Origin: Gammaproteobacteria bacterium | Lineage (GTDB): Bacteria > Pseudomonadota > Gammaproteobacteria > Poriferisulfidales > Poriferisulfidaceae | Length of the DNA: 12,758 bases | Direction: 5' to 3' | Assembly: GCA_007571105.1 (NCBI GenBank) | Contig: RKRZ01000126.1 | Span: 1 to 12,758 of the forward strand | Shown here: piece after piece, positions 7,476 to 12,758 of the stretch | How positions within the stretch are numbered: the stretch's first letter is position 1 | Layout: each line of letters begins with the position of its first letter | Program-made: the position numbers and the translations under genes | Notes under the pieces: generated by a model | Database searches by the model: none | Told to the model about the DNA's origin: nothing | What the model saw: the letters and a program-made list of their open reading frames with translations, nothing else

Positions 7476-7826
7476 TTACAGCTCTCCTTCTTTGCGTTGT
7501 CCGACGTAGAAGACCGTCCCGGAAGATCTGGACGAGAAAATCACGGTTGTTCCGCGATCAAAAAAGACAACGTCTCCGGGGCGTAATGTAACGGTCGCGC
7601 CACCTTGCTCGCTCAGGGTCATTTCACCTTCCAGCATGAGTTTGCATTCGTCATAACTGTAGGTGTATTCCAGAGACTCGCCGGCCTCCATCCGAAAGAA
7701 TCCTGCCGTGATCGGCGCATTCTCGTTGTTTGAGGACGCCAAGTCCGTCAAGTATGCCTTGATAGGATCCAAATTCATGGAATCAATTTCTTGGGAGCGC
7801 GCCCCTTCAAAATGCCGCATGGCCAT
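7476..7826 (-). CDS. Small EutQ-like cupin protein
   Basis: 116 aa. The ATG at 7826-7824 has GGAG eight bases upstream. One cupin barrel is visible: ITAGFFRMEAGESLEYTYSY then DECKLMLEGEMTL (cupin motif 1 region, about 54-70), and LRPGDVVFFDRGTTVIF (motif 2 region, about 81-97). The spacing and wording resemble the EutQ/DUF861-type cupins. The histidines that bind metal in classical cupins are missing in both motifs; E60 and the acidic residues D59 and D90 remain. EutQ-type cupins are linked to ethanolamine utilisation, but no eut gene is nearby, so only the fold is called. It is transcribed alone, convergent with the purMN-DUF3108 unit. Confidence 0.72.
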   Translation of the reverse strand: MAMRHFEGARSQEIDSMNLDPIKAYLTDLASSNNENAPITAGFFRMEAGESLEYTYSYDECKLMLEGEMTLSEQGGATVTLRPGDVVFFDRGTTVIFSSRSSGTVFYVGQRKEGEL

Positions 7827-7863
7827 AATTCAATCTCCAAACGTAAGTGGTTATTCACTGCTA

Positions 7864-7893
7864 ACTGTAACACTCCCGACGGCTTTTTGCCAA
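7864..7893 (-). promoter_or_regulatory. Candidate promoter of the cupin gene
   Basis: On the minus strand, TTGGCA (7893-7888, five of six to the -35 consensus) is followed after 18 bp by TACAGT (7869-7864, four of six to -10). The -10 is preceded by TG in the extended -10 position. The cupin start codon is about 38 bp downstream. Hexamer matching only. Confidence 0.38.
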
Positions 7894-8006
7894 TTACACC
7901 TCAGCTCTGAAAACTCAGTGTGTCTCTAAATGGAGCAGAGAAATTGCAGACGCCACGGCGTCAAATGCCAAAGAGATTCTTGTTCGAATGAAGCGGATAC
8001 GCCCTG

Positions 8007-8054
8007 TTGTATAAATCCGCATAATGATTTAGACTATATAGCACAGAAACTGTG
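8007..8054 (+). promoter_or_regulatory. Candidate promoter and palindromic operator of the toxin-antitoxin pair
   Basis: TTGTAT (8007-8012), a 17-bp spacer and TAGACT (8030-8035) form a weak sigma-70 promoter. Two palindromes lie over and just after the -10: CTATATAG (8034-8041) and CACAG-AAA-CTGTG (8042-8054). The second sits at the expected transcription start, immediately before the antitoxin. Ribbon-helix-helix antitoxins normally repress their own operon by binding such repeats, so this is a sensible operator. The remainder of the gap (7894-8006) shows nothing I can name. Confidence 0.4.
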
Positions 8055-8066
8055 AAAATGTGGAAA

Positions 8067-8321
8067 ATGAAAAACATTACCGTGTCAGTCGACGAGGAAA
8101 CCTATCGCCTCTCGCGCATCAAGGCAGCAGAAAACGAAACATCTCTCTCTGCAATGGTGCGGGCATACCTGGTTGCTCTTGCACAGGGCCATGGTCCTGA
8201 AAGCCAGTACGATCGCTTGCTCCAACTCCAGGATCAAACGCTGGATGCTATCCATGCACGGGGGGCAGGATTACGGGCCCGGGACAATCTCTCTCGAGAT
8301 GCGCTACACGAGCGCCGCTAA
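8067..8321 (+). CDS. Ribbon-helix-helix antitoxin (VapB/CopG-like)
   Basis: 84 aa from the ATG at 8067. In-frame starts at 8058 (ATG) and 8052 (GTG) would add three to five residues. I chose 8067 because the family typically opens with MKNITVSVDEETY, the DNA-contacting beta-strand, followed by the helices RIKAAENETSLSAMVRAYLV. The charged C-terminal part (QYDRLLQLQDQTL and on to HERR) would wrap the toxin. No start has a good Shine-Dalgarno sequence; the nearest GGA is only two bases from the ATG, so the leader is short and translation may be inefficient. The stop overlaps the toxin start as TAATG, giving translational coupling. The antitoxin binds and inhibits the PIN toxin, and the dimer represses the operon through the palindromes upstream. 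Confidence 0.78.
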   Translation: MKNITVSVDEETYRLSRIKAAENETSLSAMVRAYLVALAQGHGPESQYDRLLQLQDQTLDAIHARGAGLRARDNLSRDALHERR

Positions 8322-8728
8322 TGCGCTTCGTCGACACAAACATCTTAATTTACGCTGTAAGCTCGGTCTCGGAAGACCCCGAGAAGCGACATCGCGCGAC
8401 TGAATTGCTCCGCGCCAAAGACCTTGCTTTATCCGTGCAAGTGTTGCAAGAATTTTATGTCCAAGCGACCCACCCTTCCCGTCCAGGAGCTCTAATCCAT
8501 CAGGAAGCCGTGAGTTTTATCGAGGCGTTACAGCGCTTTCCAATACAAACAATGACTGTGGGCATCATGCATACGGCCATGAGCATGTGCCATCAATTTG
8601 GCTTGTCTTACTGGGATAGCGCTATTCACGCCGCAGCGCAGGCATGCAAGTGTCACGTGGTATATTCGGAAGACATGAGTAGCGAGCAAGATTACGGTGG
8701 ACTGAGTATTGTTAACCCCTTTGTGTGA
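8321..8728 (+). CDS. PIN-domain ribonuclease toxin (VapC-like)
   Basis: 135 aa. The four acidic metal ligands of PIN nucleases are all present: D5 in FVDTNILIY, E44 in LQEFYV, D99 in YWDSAI and D118 in SEDM. The toxin is therefore predicted to be active. VapC-type toxins cut specific RNAs (initiator tRNA or rRNA in studied cases) when the labile antitoxin is degraded; the target here cannot be read from the sequence. It starts within the antitoxin stop (TAATG), so its translation depends on that of the antitoxin. The pair stands between the cupin gene and glnE with no other accessory gene, as a single-module insertion. In the stretch after it, 8729-8891, only the inverted repeats listed separately stand out. 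Confidence 0.88.
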   Translation: MRFVDTNILIYAVSSVSEDPEKRHRATELLRAKDLALSVQVLQEFYVQATHPSRPGALIHQEAVSFIEALQRFPIQTMTVGIMHTAMSMCHQFGLSYWDSAIHAAAQACKCHVVYSEDMSSEQDYGGLSIVNPFV

Positions 8729-8781
8729 TTTGCGTAACTCATTAGAAAAACTGCTGGGAAATAACAAAAAATTCAGGTTCT

Positions 8782-8809
8782 TTTAGGGTTACAGCCACAA
8801 AACCCTAAA
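8782..8809. repeat. Inverted repeat TTTAGGGTT / AACCCTAAA upstream of glnE
   Basis: Perfect 9-bp inverted repeat (8782-8790 and 8801-8809) with a 10-base spacer, 54 bp after the PIN toxin. It could be the toxin operon's terminator stem, but no run of T follows on the plus strand, so an operator or other structure is equally possible. Confidence 0.5.
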
Positions 8810-8811
8810 TT

Positions 8812-8826
8812 CCGGCGGCCAGCCGG
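8812..8826. repeat. Short G+C-rich inverted repeat CCGGC / GCCGG
   Basis: Perfect 5-bp stem with a 5-base loop (8812-8816 and 8822-8826), three bases after the larger inverted repeat. Too short alone to assign a role. Confidence 0.35.
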
Positions 8827-8847
8827 TCCCGAGTGTTTGCCAAAAAC

Positions 8848-8865
8848 GCTGATAACATAATCAGC
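8848..8865. repeat. Inverted repeat GCTGAT / ATCAGC close to the glnE start
   Basis: Perfect 6-bp inverted repeat (8848-8853 and 8860-8865) around AACATA, 26 bases before the glnE ATG. Its position suits an operator or a leader hairpin affecting glnE. No known regulator site is recognised. Confidence 0.45.
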
Positions 8866-8891
8866 ATTAAAGCCTAATCCCCGCACTCCCG

Positions 8892-11741
8892 ATGAATCCA
8901 GAATTCCCTGCCCTTCCTGAAGCCTTGCGTGAGGATGCCGAGGAGGCCTTCTCAGAGTTCTGTGAAGCTCATACTTCTGAGTCATTTGCTGAACATCGCG
9001 ACGCCCTGCTGCGTCTGTTTGCCGCAAGTCCGTTTTGCATCAAACTGGCGCTCAGTCATCCGGAACGAGTCGCGTCTTTCTTGCAGGACCCCACATCCCG
9101 CCTCGACCTCCAGCAACTTCAGGAATGCGACGACGCTGGAGAATTCGCACGGCAACTGCGCCTCAGTCGTGCTCAGGAAATGATGCGAATTGCCTATTGC
9201 GACCTCAACGGCCGGGCCGAATTGGAGGAGACTTTGCACGACCTGACGGCCTTCGCCGATTCCGCTGTCCTTGCTGCGCGCGACTGGCACCAAGCTCAAA
9301 TGACCCAAGAGCCTCCGCTCGAAGCAGACGGCACCCCCGTCCCTTTGCTGATTCTGGGAATGGGCAAACTCGGCGGCGCGGAATTGAACTTCTCTTCCGA
9401 CATCGATCTGATTTTCAGTTACCCCGACCCTGAATCCGATCGGGAAGAAGCGCAGGAATATTTCATTCGCCTCGGACAGCGGCTGATCAAGGCACTCGAT
9501 GAAGTGACAGCGGATGGTTTTGTGTTCCGGGTGGACATGCGGCTGCGACCATTTGGCTCAACCGGCGCCTTGGCGCTGCCCTTCTCCTCCATGGAAGCCT
9601 ACTACCAACATCACGGGCGGGATTGGGAGCGCTACGCATTACTGAAAGCGCGCGTCATGGGACCCGCCAGTGCCGACGGAGAAACTCTGATCGGGTTGCT
9701 GCAACCGTTTATCTACCGGCGCTTTCTGGACTTCAACGTAATGGAAGAATTGCGCGAGATGAAACTCAAAATGGAGCAGCACGCGCAACGGGAACATCTG
9801 GCGGGCGATCTCAAGCACGGCCCGGGCGGCATTCGCGAGGCCGAATTCATTGTGCAGTGCAGTCAATTGATTTTCGGAGGACAGGTGCCTGAGTTGCGGC
9901 TGACTTCCTGGCATGGCGCTCTCGATGCCCTTCTTGAAACGCGCAAGATCACTGTGGAAGATGCGGCTCCCTTGCGTGAAGCCTATAACTTTCTCCGCCG
10001 CGTGGAAAACCGCGTACAGATGATGGAAGATCAGCAGGTCCACGGCCTGCCAAATACGGAATTGCCACGCCAGCGGCTGCGCTTTGCGATGGGCTTTGAC
10101 AGTTGGGATGCATTCATGCAGACCCTCGATGAGCACCGGGAACATTTGCACGAGGAATTCACTCGCCTGCTGCACGTCCCGCAAGAGACCCCCACTCCCC
10201 GGAGCGCCGAGCAAACACTGGCGCATCTGGTTCAAGACATCGAAGCCGACCCGAACGAGAAAGTCGACCTCACCGGCGCCTTGAGCGAACTGGGACTTGA
10301 TGACTCTGAAGAGCCAGCGCGGCGACTGTTCGGGATCTTCGGCCATGCCTTGTGGCGCATGCAAAGCGACAACACCCACCGCTTGATGCTCGCACTCATC
10401 CCGCATCTGATCGATGCGGCCAACCAGCAGGATAACCCTGGAGAGACCGCCACCCGCCTGTTCGAGTTGCTGGCAACGCTGCTGCACCAGCCCAGCCACC
10501 TGGCCATGCTGCAGGAAAACCCCAAGACCCTGGAGTTGCTCGCTCGCATCGTTGGCAGCAGTTCCTTGCTGTTGTCACAACTCCTGCGTTCACCGGACCT
10601 GATTGACGAACTGCTGGATGTGGAAGTTCTGTTTACGCAACCCACAGCGGAAAGCATCCAAGAGGAGTTGGATCATGTCATGCGTTATGCCGGCGAGGAC
10701 CTGGAAGAGCAAATGCAGGCACTGCGGCGATTTCGGCAGGCCCAGATGTTTCGGGTGGCAGTCTGCGATGTCATGGATGCTCGCCCGATTCCCACTTCGG
10801 ATGTCAGCGATGAATTGACCTGGATTGCTGAAGCGGTGACGCGCTGCGCCTGGGCCTTGTCGCTGGAAGAACAAACCAAGCGACACGGCCATCCTCGCTG
10901 CCAGGATGGCGACCAGTCTCACAAAGCGCAGGGCGCAGTACTGGCCTACGGAAAATTCGGCGGGCTGGAGTTGGGCTACACCTCCGATTTGGACCTGGTC
11001 TTCGTACACAACAGCTGCGGCGAGGAGCAACATACGGACGGCGAGCAATCGGTCGACAACGAGTACTTCTTCTCCCGGGTTGCCCAGCGCTTCATTCACA
11101 TCATGGAGACCCTGACCCCGGACGGAGTGCTGTATGAAATTGATCCGCAACTGCGCCCGGGAGGGAAATTTGGCCTGACCGTATGCAGCCTGCAATACTA
11201 CGAGAAATACCTTCAGGAAAAAGCCTGGACCTGGGAGCATCAATCACTGATTCGGGCACGTCTAATTGTCGGCGATAATTCCATTCGCAAAACCTTCGAA
11301 GACATTCGCGCCCGCATTTTGTGCGTACCCCGAGAGCAGGACACTTTGCAGAAAGAATTCACCGAAATGCGCCAGAAAATGTACGACGCCCACAAGGGCG
11401 ACGCGTCGCGCTTCGACCTCAAGGCTGATCCGGGCGGCATCACTGACCTCGAGTTCCTAGTTCAATACGTCACTCTGATGCACGCCGCCGAACACCCGGA
11501 GATCATCGACGTGACCGCAACGGTGATGATTTTGGACCGATTGGCACAGCGGGAGGTGCTTGAAACCGAGATTGCCGAATTTCTGCGCTCCTGCTATTTC
11601 CTGTTTCGCGACCGCGCCCACACCTTGAGTCTGCAAGGACTGCCTGCGATTGTCGCAAGCGACGAGATGAGCGAATCACGCACGCGTCTGCGCGCCCTTT
11701 GGGACGAGACTTTTGGAGTGGGAATTATAAAGGAAAGTTGA
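8892..11741 (+). CDS. glnE: Bifunctional glutamine synthetase adenylyltransferase / adenylyl-removing enzyme
   Basis: 949 aa, against 946 in E. coli. GlnE attaches AMP to glutamine synthetase when nitrogen is plentiful and removes it when nitrogen is short, under control of the PII protein. Both nucleotidyltransferase halves are intact. The N-terminal removase core is GMGKLGGAELNFSSDIDLIF with catalytic D170 and D172, followed by RVDMRLRPFGSTG and YYQHHGRDWERYALLKARVMG. The C-terminal transferase core is YGKFGGLELGYTSDLDLVF with D699 and D701, followed by IDPQLRPGGKFG and WTWEHQSLIRARL. The ATG at 8892 lacks a Shine-Dalgarno sequence, but no in-frame alternative is more credible and the N-terminal length suits the family. 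The gene stands alone, with three inverted repeats upstream and A+T-rich accessory DNA downstream; no glnB or glnA is in the window. Confidence 0.96.
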   Translation: MNPEFPALPEALREDAEEAFSEFCEAHTSESFAEHRDALLRLFAASPFCIKLALSHPERVASFLQDPTSRLDLQQLQECDDAGEFARQLRLSRAQEMMRIAYCDLNGRAELEETLHDLTAFADSAVLAARDWHQAQMTQEPPLEADGTPVPLLILGMGKLGGAELNFSSDIDLIFSYPDPESDREEAQEYFIRLGQRLIKALDEVTADGFVFRVDMRLRPFGSTGALALPFSSMEAYYQHHGRDWERYALLKARVMGPASADGETLIGLLQPFIYRRFLDFNVMEELREMKLKMEQHAQREHLAGDLKHGPGGIREAEFIVQCSQLIFGGQVPELRLTSWHGALDALLETRKITVEDAAPLREAYNFLRRVENRVQMMEDQQVHGLPNTELPRQRLRFAMGFDSWDAFMQTLDEHREHLHEEFTRLLHVPQETPTPRSAEQTLAHLVQDIEADPNEKVDLTGALSELGLDDSEEPARRLFGIFGHALWRMQSDNTHRLMLALIPHLIDAANQQDNPGETATRLFELLATLLHQPSHLAMLQENPKTLELLARIVGSSSLLLSQLLRSPDLIDELLDVEVLFTQPTAESIQEELDHVMRYAGEDLEEQMQALRRFRQAQMFRVAVCDVMDARPIPTSDVSDELTWIAEAVTRCAWALSLEEQTKRHGHPRCQDGDQSHKAQGAVLAYGKFGGLELGYTSDLDLVFVHNSCGEEQHTDGEQSVDNEYFFSRVAQRFIHIMETLTPDGVLYEIDPQLRPGGKFGLTVCSLQYYEKYLQEKAWTWEHQSLIRARLIVGDNSIRKTFEDIRARILCVPREQDTLQKEFTEMRQKMYDAHKGDASRFDLKADPGGITDLEFLVQYVTLMHAAEHPEIIDVTATVMILDRLAQREVLETEIAEFLRSCYFLFRDRAHTLSLQGLPAIVASDEMSESRTRLRALWDETFGVGIIKES

Positions 11742-11764
11742 CAAGATAAGAACGAGAGTCGACG

Positions 11765-12184
11765 TTATGCTATTGATGAATATAATATATTTGTATGAAT
11801 AGCTTCCCTTTTACGCAATGAAAAGAGCCGGTAAATACTAGTCATGCCGCCCGCCGCCTTATGAGCGGCATACATCATCGGGTTGTCTAGCCCAAGCCAA
11901 CAATAAAACGGGTCCGATTGATAGAGATTCTGAAATTGTCCCAAGGTCAGCCCGTCTCTGCTTCCTTTACCAAATCTCGGCTGATACGTTGCAGAGACGC
12001 GTACCGAACTAGCGATAATCTCCACGTATCGCGCATCAGAGTGTGCTGCCTTATTTGAGGCATCCCATTCTCCGCAACGGAGATTGTACGCGATTAGCAC
12101 ATTGCTCTTTGGCAGCGGCCAAACACAGCGTCGAGCACAATTAAGGCAATACGCCGACCATAGATAATGGCAGGGATAAGCAAA
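11765..12184 (-). pseudogene. Broken reverse-strand gene, Cys-rich N-terminal part, family uncertain
   Basis: A reverse-strand frame is open from 12184 to a TAA at 11767-11765 (139 codons). The only standard start is a GTG at 12100, giving 111 aa. The 28 codons before that GTG look clearly protein-like: AYPCHYLWSAYCLNCARRC then VWPLPK, a C-x8-C-x2-C-x3-C cluster of zinc-ribbon type. They are closed off by a TGA at 12187-12185. In another frame an ORF starts at ATG 12239 (MSISPLIGGEWFCVMSDLI) and would run into this one if one base were lost near 12182. I therefore read the gene as frameshifted. The body contains DGLTLGQFQNLYQSDPFYCW and MMYAAHKAAGGMTSIYR, after which the sequence turns A+T-rich, as if truncated. 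From memory this wording occurs in restriction-enzyme-like proteins, but I cannot name the family. Confidence 0.45.
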
Positions 12185-12232
12185 TCAGATCACTCATTAC
12201 ACAGAACCATTCGCCTCCGATGAGGGGCGAGA

Positions 12233-12261
12233 TTGACATAATCTAGCGGAAAGTCTAGCAT
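12233..12261 (+). promoter_or_regulatory. Strong candidate promoter for the surface-protein gene
   Basis: TTGACA (12233-12238, perfect -35), 17-bp spacer, TAGCAT (12256-12261, four of six to -10). The expected transcription start is near 12268, leaving a leader of about 65 bases before the ATG at 12335. TCTAGC occurs twice, at 12242-12247 and 12254-12259, as a direct repeat 12 bp apart inside the spacer and over the -10. Confidence 0.5.
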
Positions 12262-12278
12262 AGTGAATGCTTTGATTT

Positions 12279-12293
12279 ATGTTCCAAGAACAT
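12279..12293. repeat. Inverted repeat ATGTTC-CAA-GAACAT in the leader
   Basis: Perfect 6-bp palindrome with a 3-base centre, about 12 bases after the predicted transcription start. It could be an operator or a small RNA hairpin. It is followed by the G-rich stretch G5-A-G6 at 12301-12312. Confidence 0.5.
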
Positions 12294-12334
12294 TCTCGAA
12301 GGGGGAGGGGGGCTACGACAAAGGAGGAAATGCC

Positions 12335-12758
12335 ATGATTAGACCATCCGAATTCTTCGCCTTGCAAAAGAGGTTTTCGCTCGTGAGCGAGGCCTTCCAT
12401 GAAGACTCGCGCCAGAGTCCTGTTGCACGTTTGCTGCCCCCCCCCCCCTTCGAGCCTTATTTCCTAACAAGACCTCATTTGTCACTTTCTTATGTTTGAG
12501 TCTGGCTGCATGTGAGGCTGCTGGCCAGCTTCCCATACAACGTGAATGTGACGAGCAATTACTGCGTGTCCTGCCCGATGGATGCAATGATGTTGTTATG
12601 GCATCAAGCAGCAATATTCAGCCAACGGCGGTGCAAAACCAGCCTATCATCGAGAGCAAGTCTGGCTCCAGCAACATTTCGATTCAAATGTCTGGCGGCA
12701 GTATTCGCACCACAGCAATCCAAGCTTTTGGTGTCCAAGCCTATCACGATGGTACTGG
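12335..12758 (+). CDS. Start of a putative phase-variable surface (autotransporter-like) protein, out of frame here, 3' end outside window
   Basis: The ATG at 12335 has an ideal AAGGAGG seven bases upstream. Its frame enters the C12 tract (residues 35-38 are Pro) and, with 12 C, stops at 12499 after 54 residues. Immediately after the tract another frame, in step with position 12448, is open for 103 codons to the window end. It reads LRALFPNKTSFVTFLCLSLAAC, a basic then hydrophobic export signal that also matches a lipobox (LAAC). It continues EAAGQLPIQRECDEQLL, and then NISIQMSGGSIRTTAIQAFG and VQAYHDGTG, which resemble the short G/S/T-rich beta-helix repeats of autotransporter passengers. 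This long frame has no ATG, GTG or TTG between the TGA at 12400-12402 and the hydrophobic segment. Thirteen or ten C would fuse it to the 12335 start; eleven or fourteen C would fuse it to an ATG at 12399. As shown the gene is off. Confidence 0.6.
12437..12448. repeat. Homopolymeric C12 tract (candidate phase-variation switch)
   Basis: Twelve consecutive C residues between start codons and the main open frame of the downstream surface-protein gene. Homopolymer runs of this length are prone to slipped-strand mispairing and are the usual contingency-locus element in bacterial surface genes. A sequencing or assembly length error at such a run is the main alternative. Confidence 0.85.

Noticed and set aside
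8782..8809. Telomere-like TTTAGGG/CCCTAAA motif
   Set aside because: Only a single copy on each arm of an inverted repeat in a bacterial gap; resemblance to eukaryotic telomere repeats is coincidental.
8837..8861. TTGCCA and CATAAT as a glnE promoter
   Set aside because: The spacer is only 13 bp, too short for a sigma-70 promoter.
9639..10499. Long reverse-strand open frame inside glnE
   Set aside because: It lies wholly opposite a conserved, fully motif-supported gene and shows no domain of its own; it is a codon-bias shadow.
1..12758. CRISPR array, tRNA or rRNA genes, insertion sequence ends
   Set aside because: No regularly spaced repeats, cloverleaf-like segments, rRNA signatures or transposase frames were seen on either strand.

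Overview
The window looks like chromosome from a gammaproteobacterium. The conserved block hda / CDP-alcohol phosphatidyltransferase on one strand and purM-purN-DUF3108 on the other, plus a full-length bifunctional glnE and a TolC-type outer membrane protein, fits a Gram-negative gammaproteobacterial genome. I cannot name the genus. The conserved genes look moderately G+C-rich, while both ends are visibly more A+T-rich, as expected for accessory DNA.

Layout. (1) Positions 1-2063: edge of an accessory, probably defence-related, operon. It holds the C-terminal end of an unrecognised protein, then a complete DUF262/DUF1524 (GmrSD/SspE-like) putative nuclease of low G+C. (2) 2144-3586: TolC-family outer membrane channel with a signal peptide. 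(3) 3587-3848: a gap holding a short reverse-strand ORF with a signal peptide and what looks like the truncated start of a nucleoside-phosphorylase-like protein. (4) 3849-7466: housekeeping block. hda and a CDP-alcohol phosphatidyltransferase overlap by 4 bp on the minus strand. They diverge from purM-purN-DUF3108, where each gene overlaps the next; a consensus -10 box lies in the divergent gap. (5) 7476-7826: small EutQ-like cupin on the minus strand. (6) 8067-8728: ribbon-helix-helix antitoxin and PIN toxin pair with a palindromic putative operator. (7) 8892-11741: glnE, preceded by three inverted repeats. (8) 11742-12758: accessory DNA. It contains a broken reverse-strand gene with a Cys-rich reading-frame extension, then the beginning of a putative surface/autotransporter-like protein. 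That gene's 5' end is interrupted by a run of 12 C residues.

How the parts work together. PurM and PurN act in de novo purine synthesis (AIR synthetase and GAR formyltransferase), and the DUF3108 envelope protein is translationally coupled to them. Hda regulates DnaA-ATP, and its partner gene makes a phospholipid head-group enzyme. GlnE sets glutamine synthetase activity. The first-rank candidate for something undescribed is the 3' end. The C12 tract (12437-12448) lies between well-placed start codons and a long open frame that has a hydrophobic segment and autotransporter-like passenger sequence. In the state shown, no upstream start is in frame with the long frame. Changing the tract by one C in either direction would connect one of two different starts. 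This is the classic architecture of slipped-strand phase variation, here possibly with two alternative N-termini.
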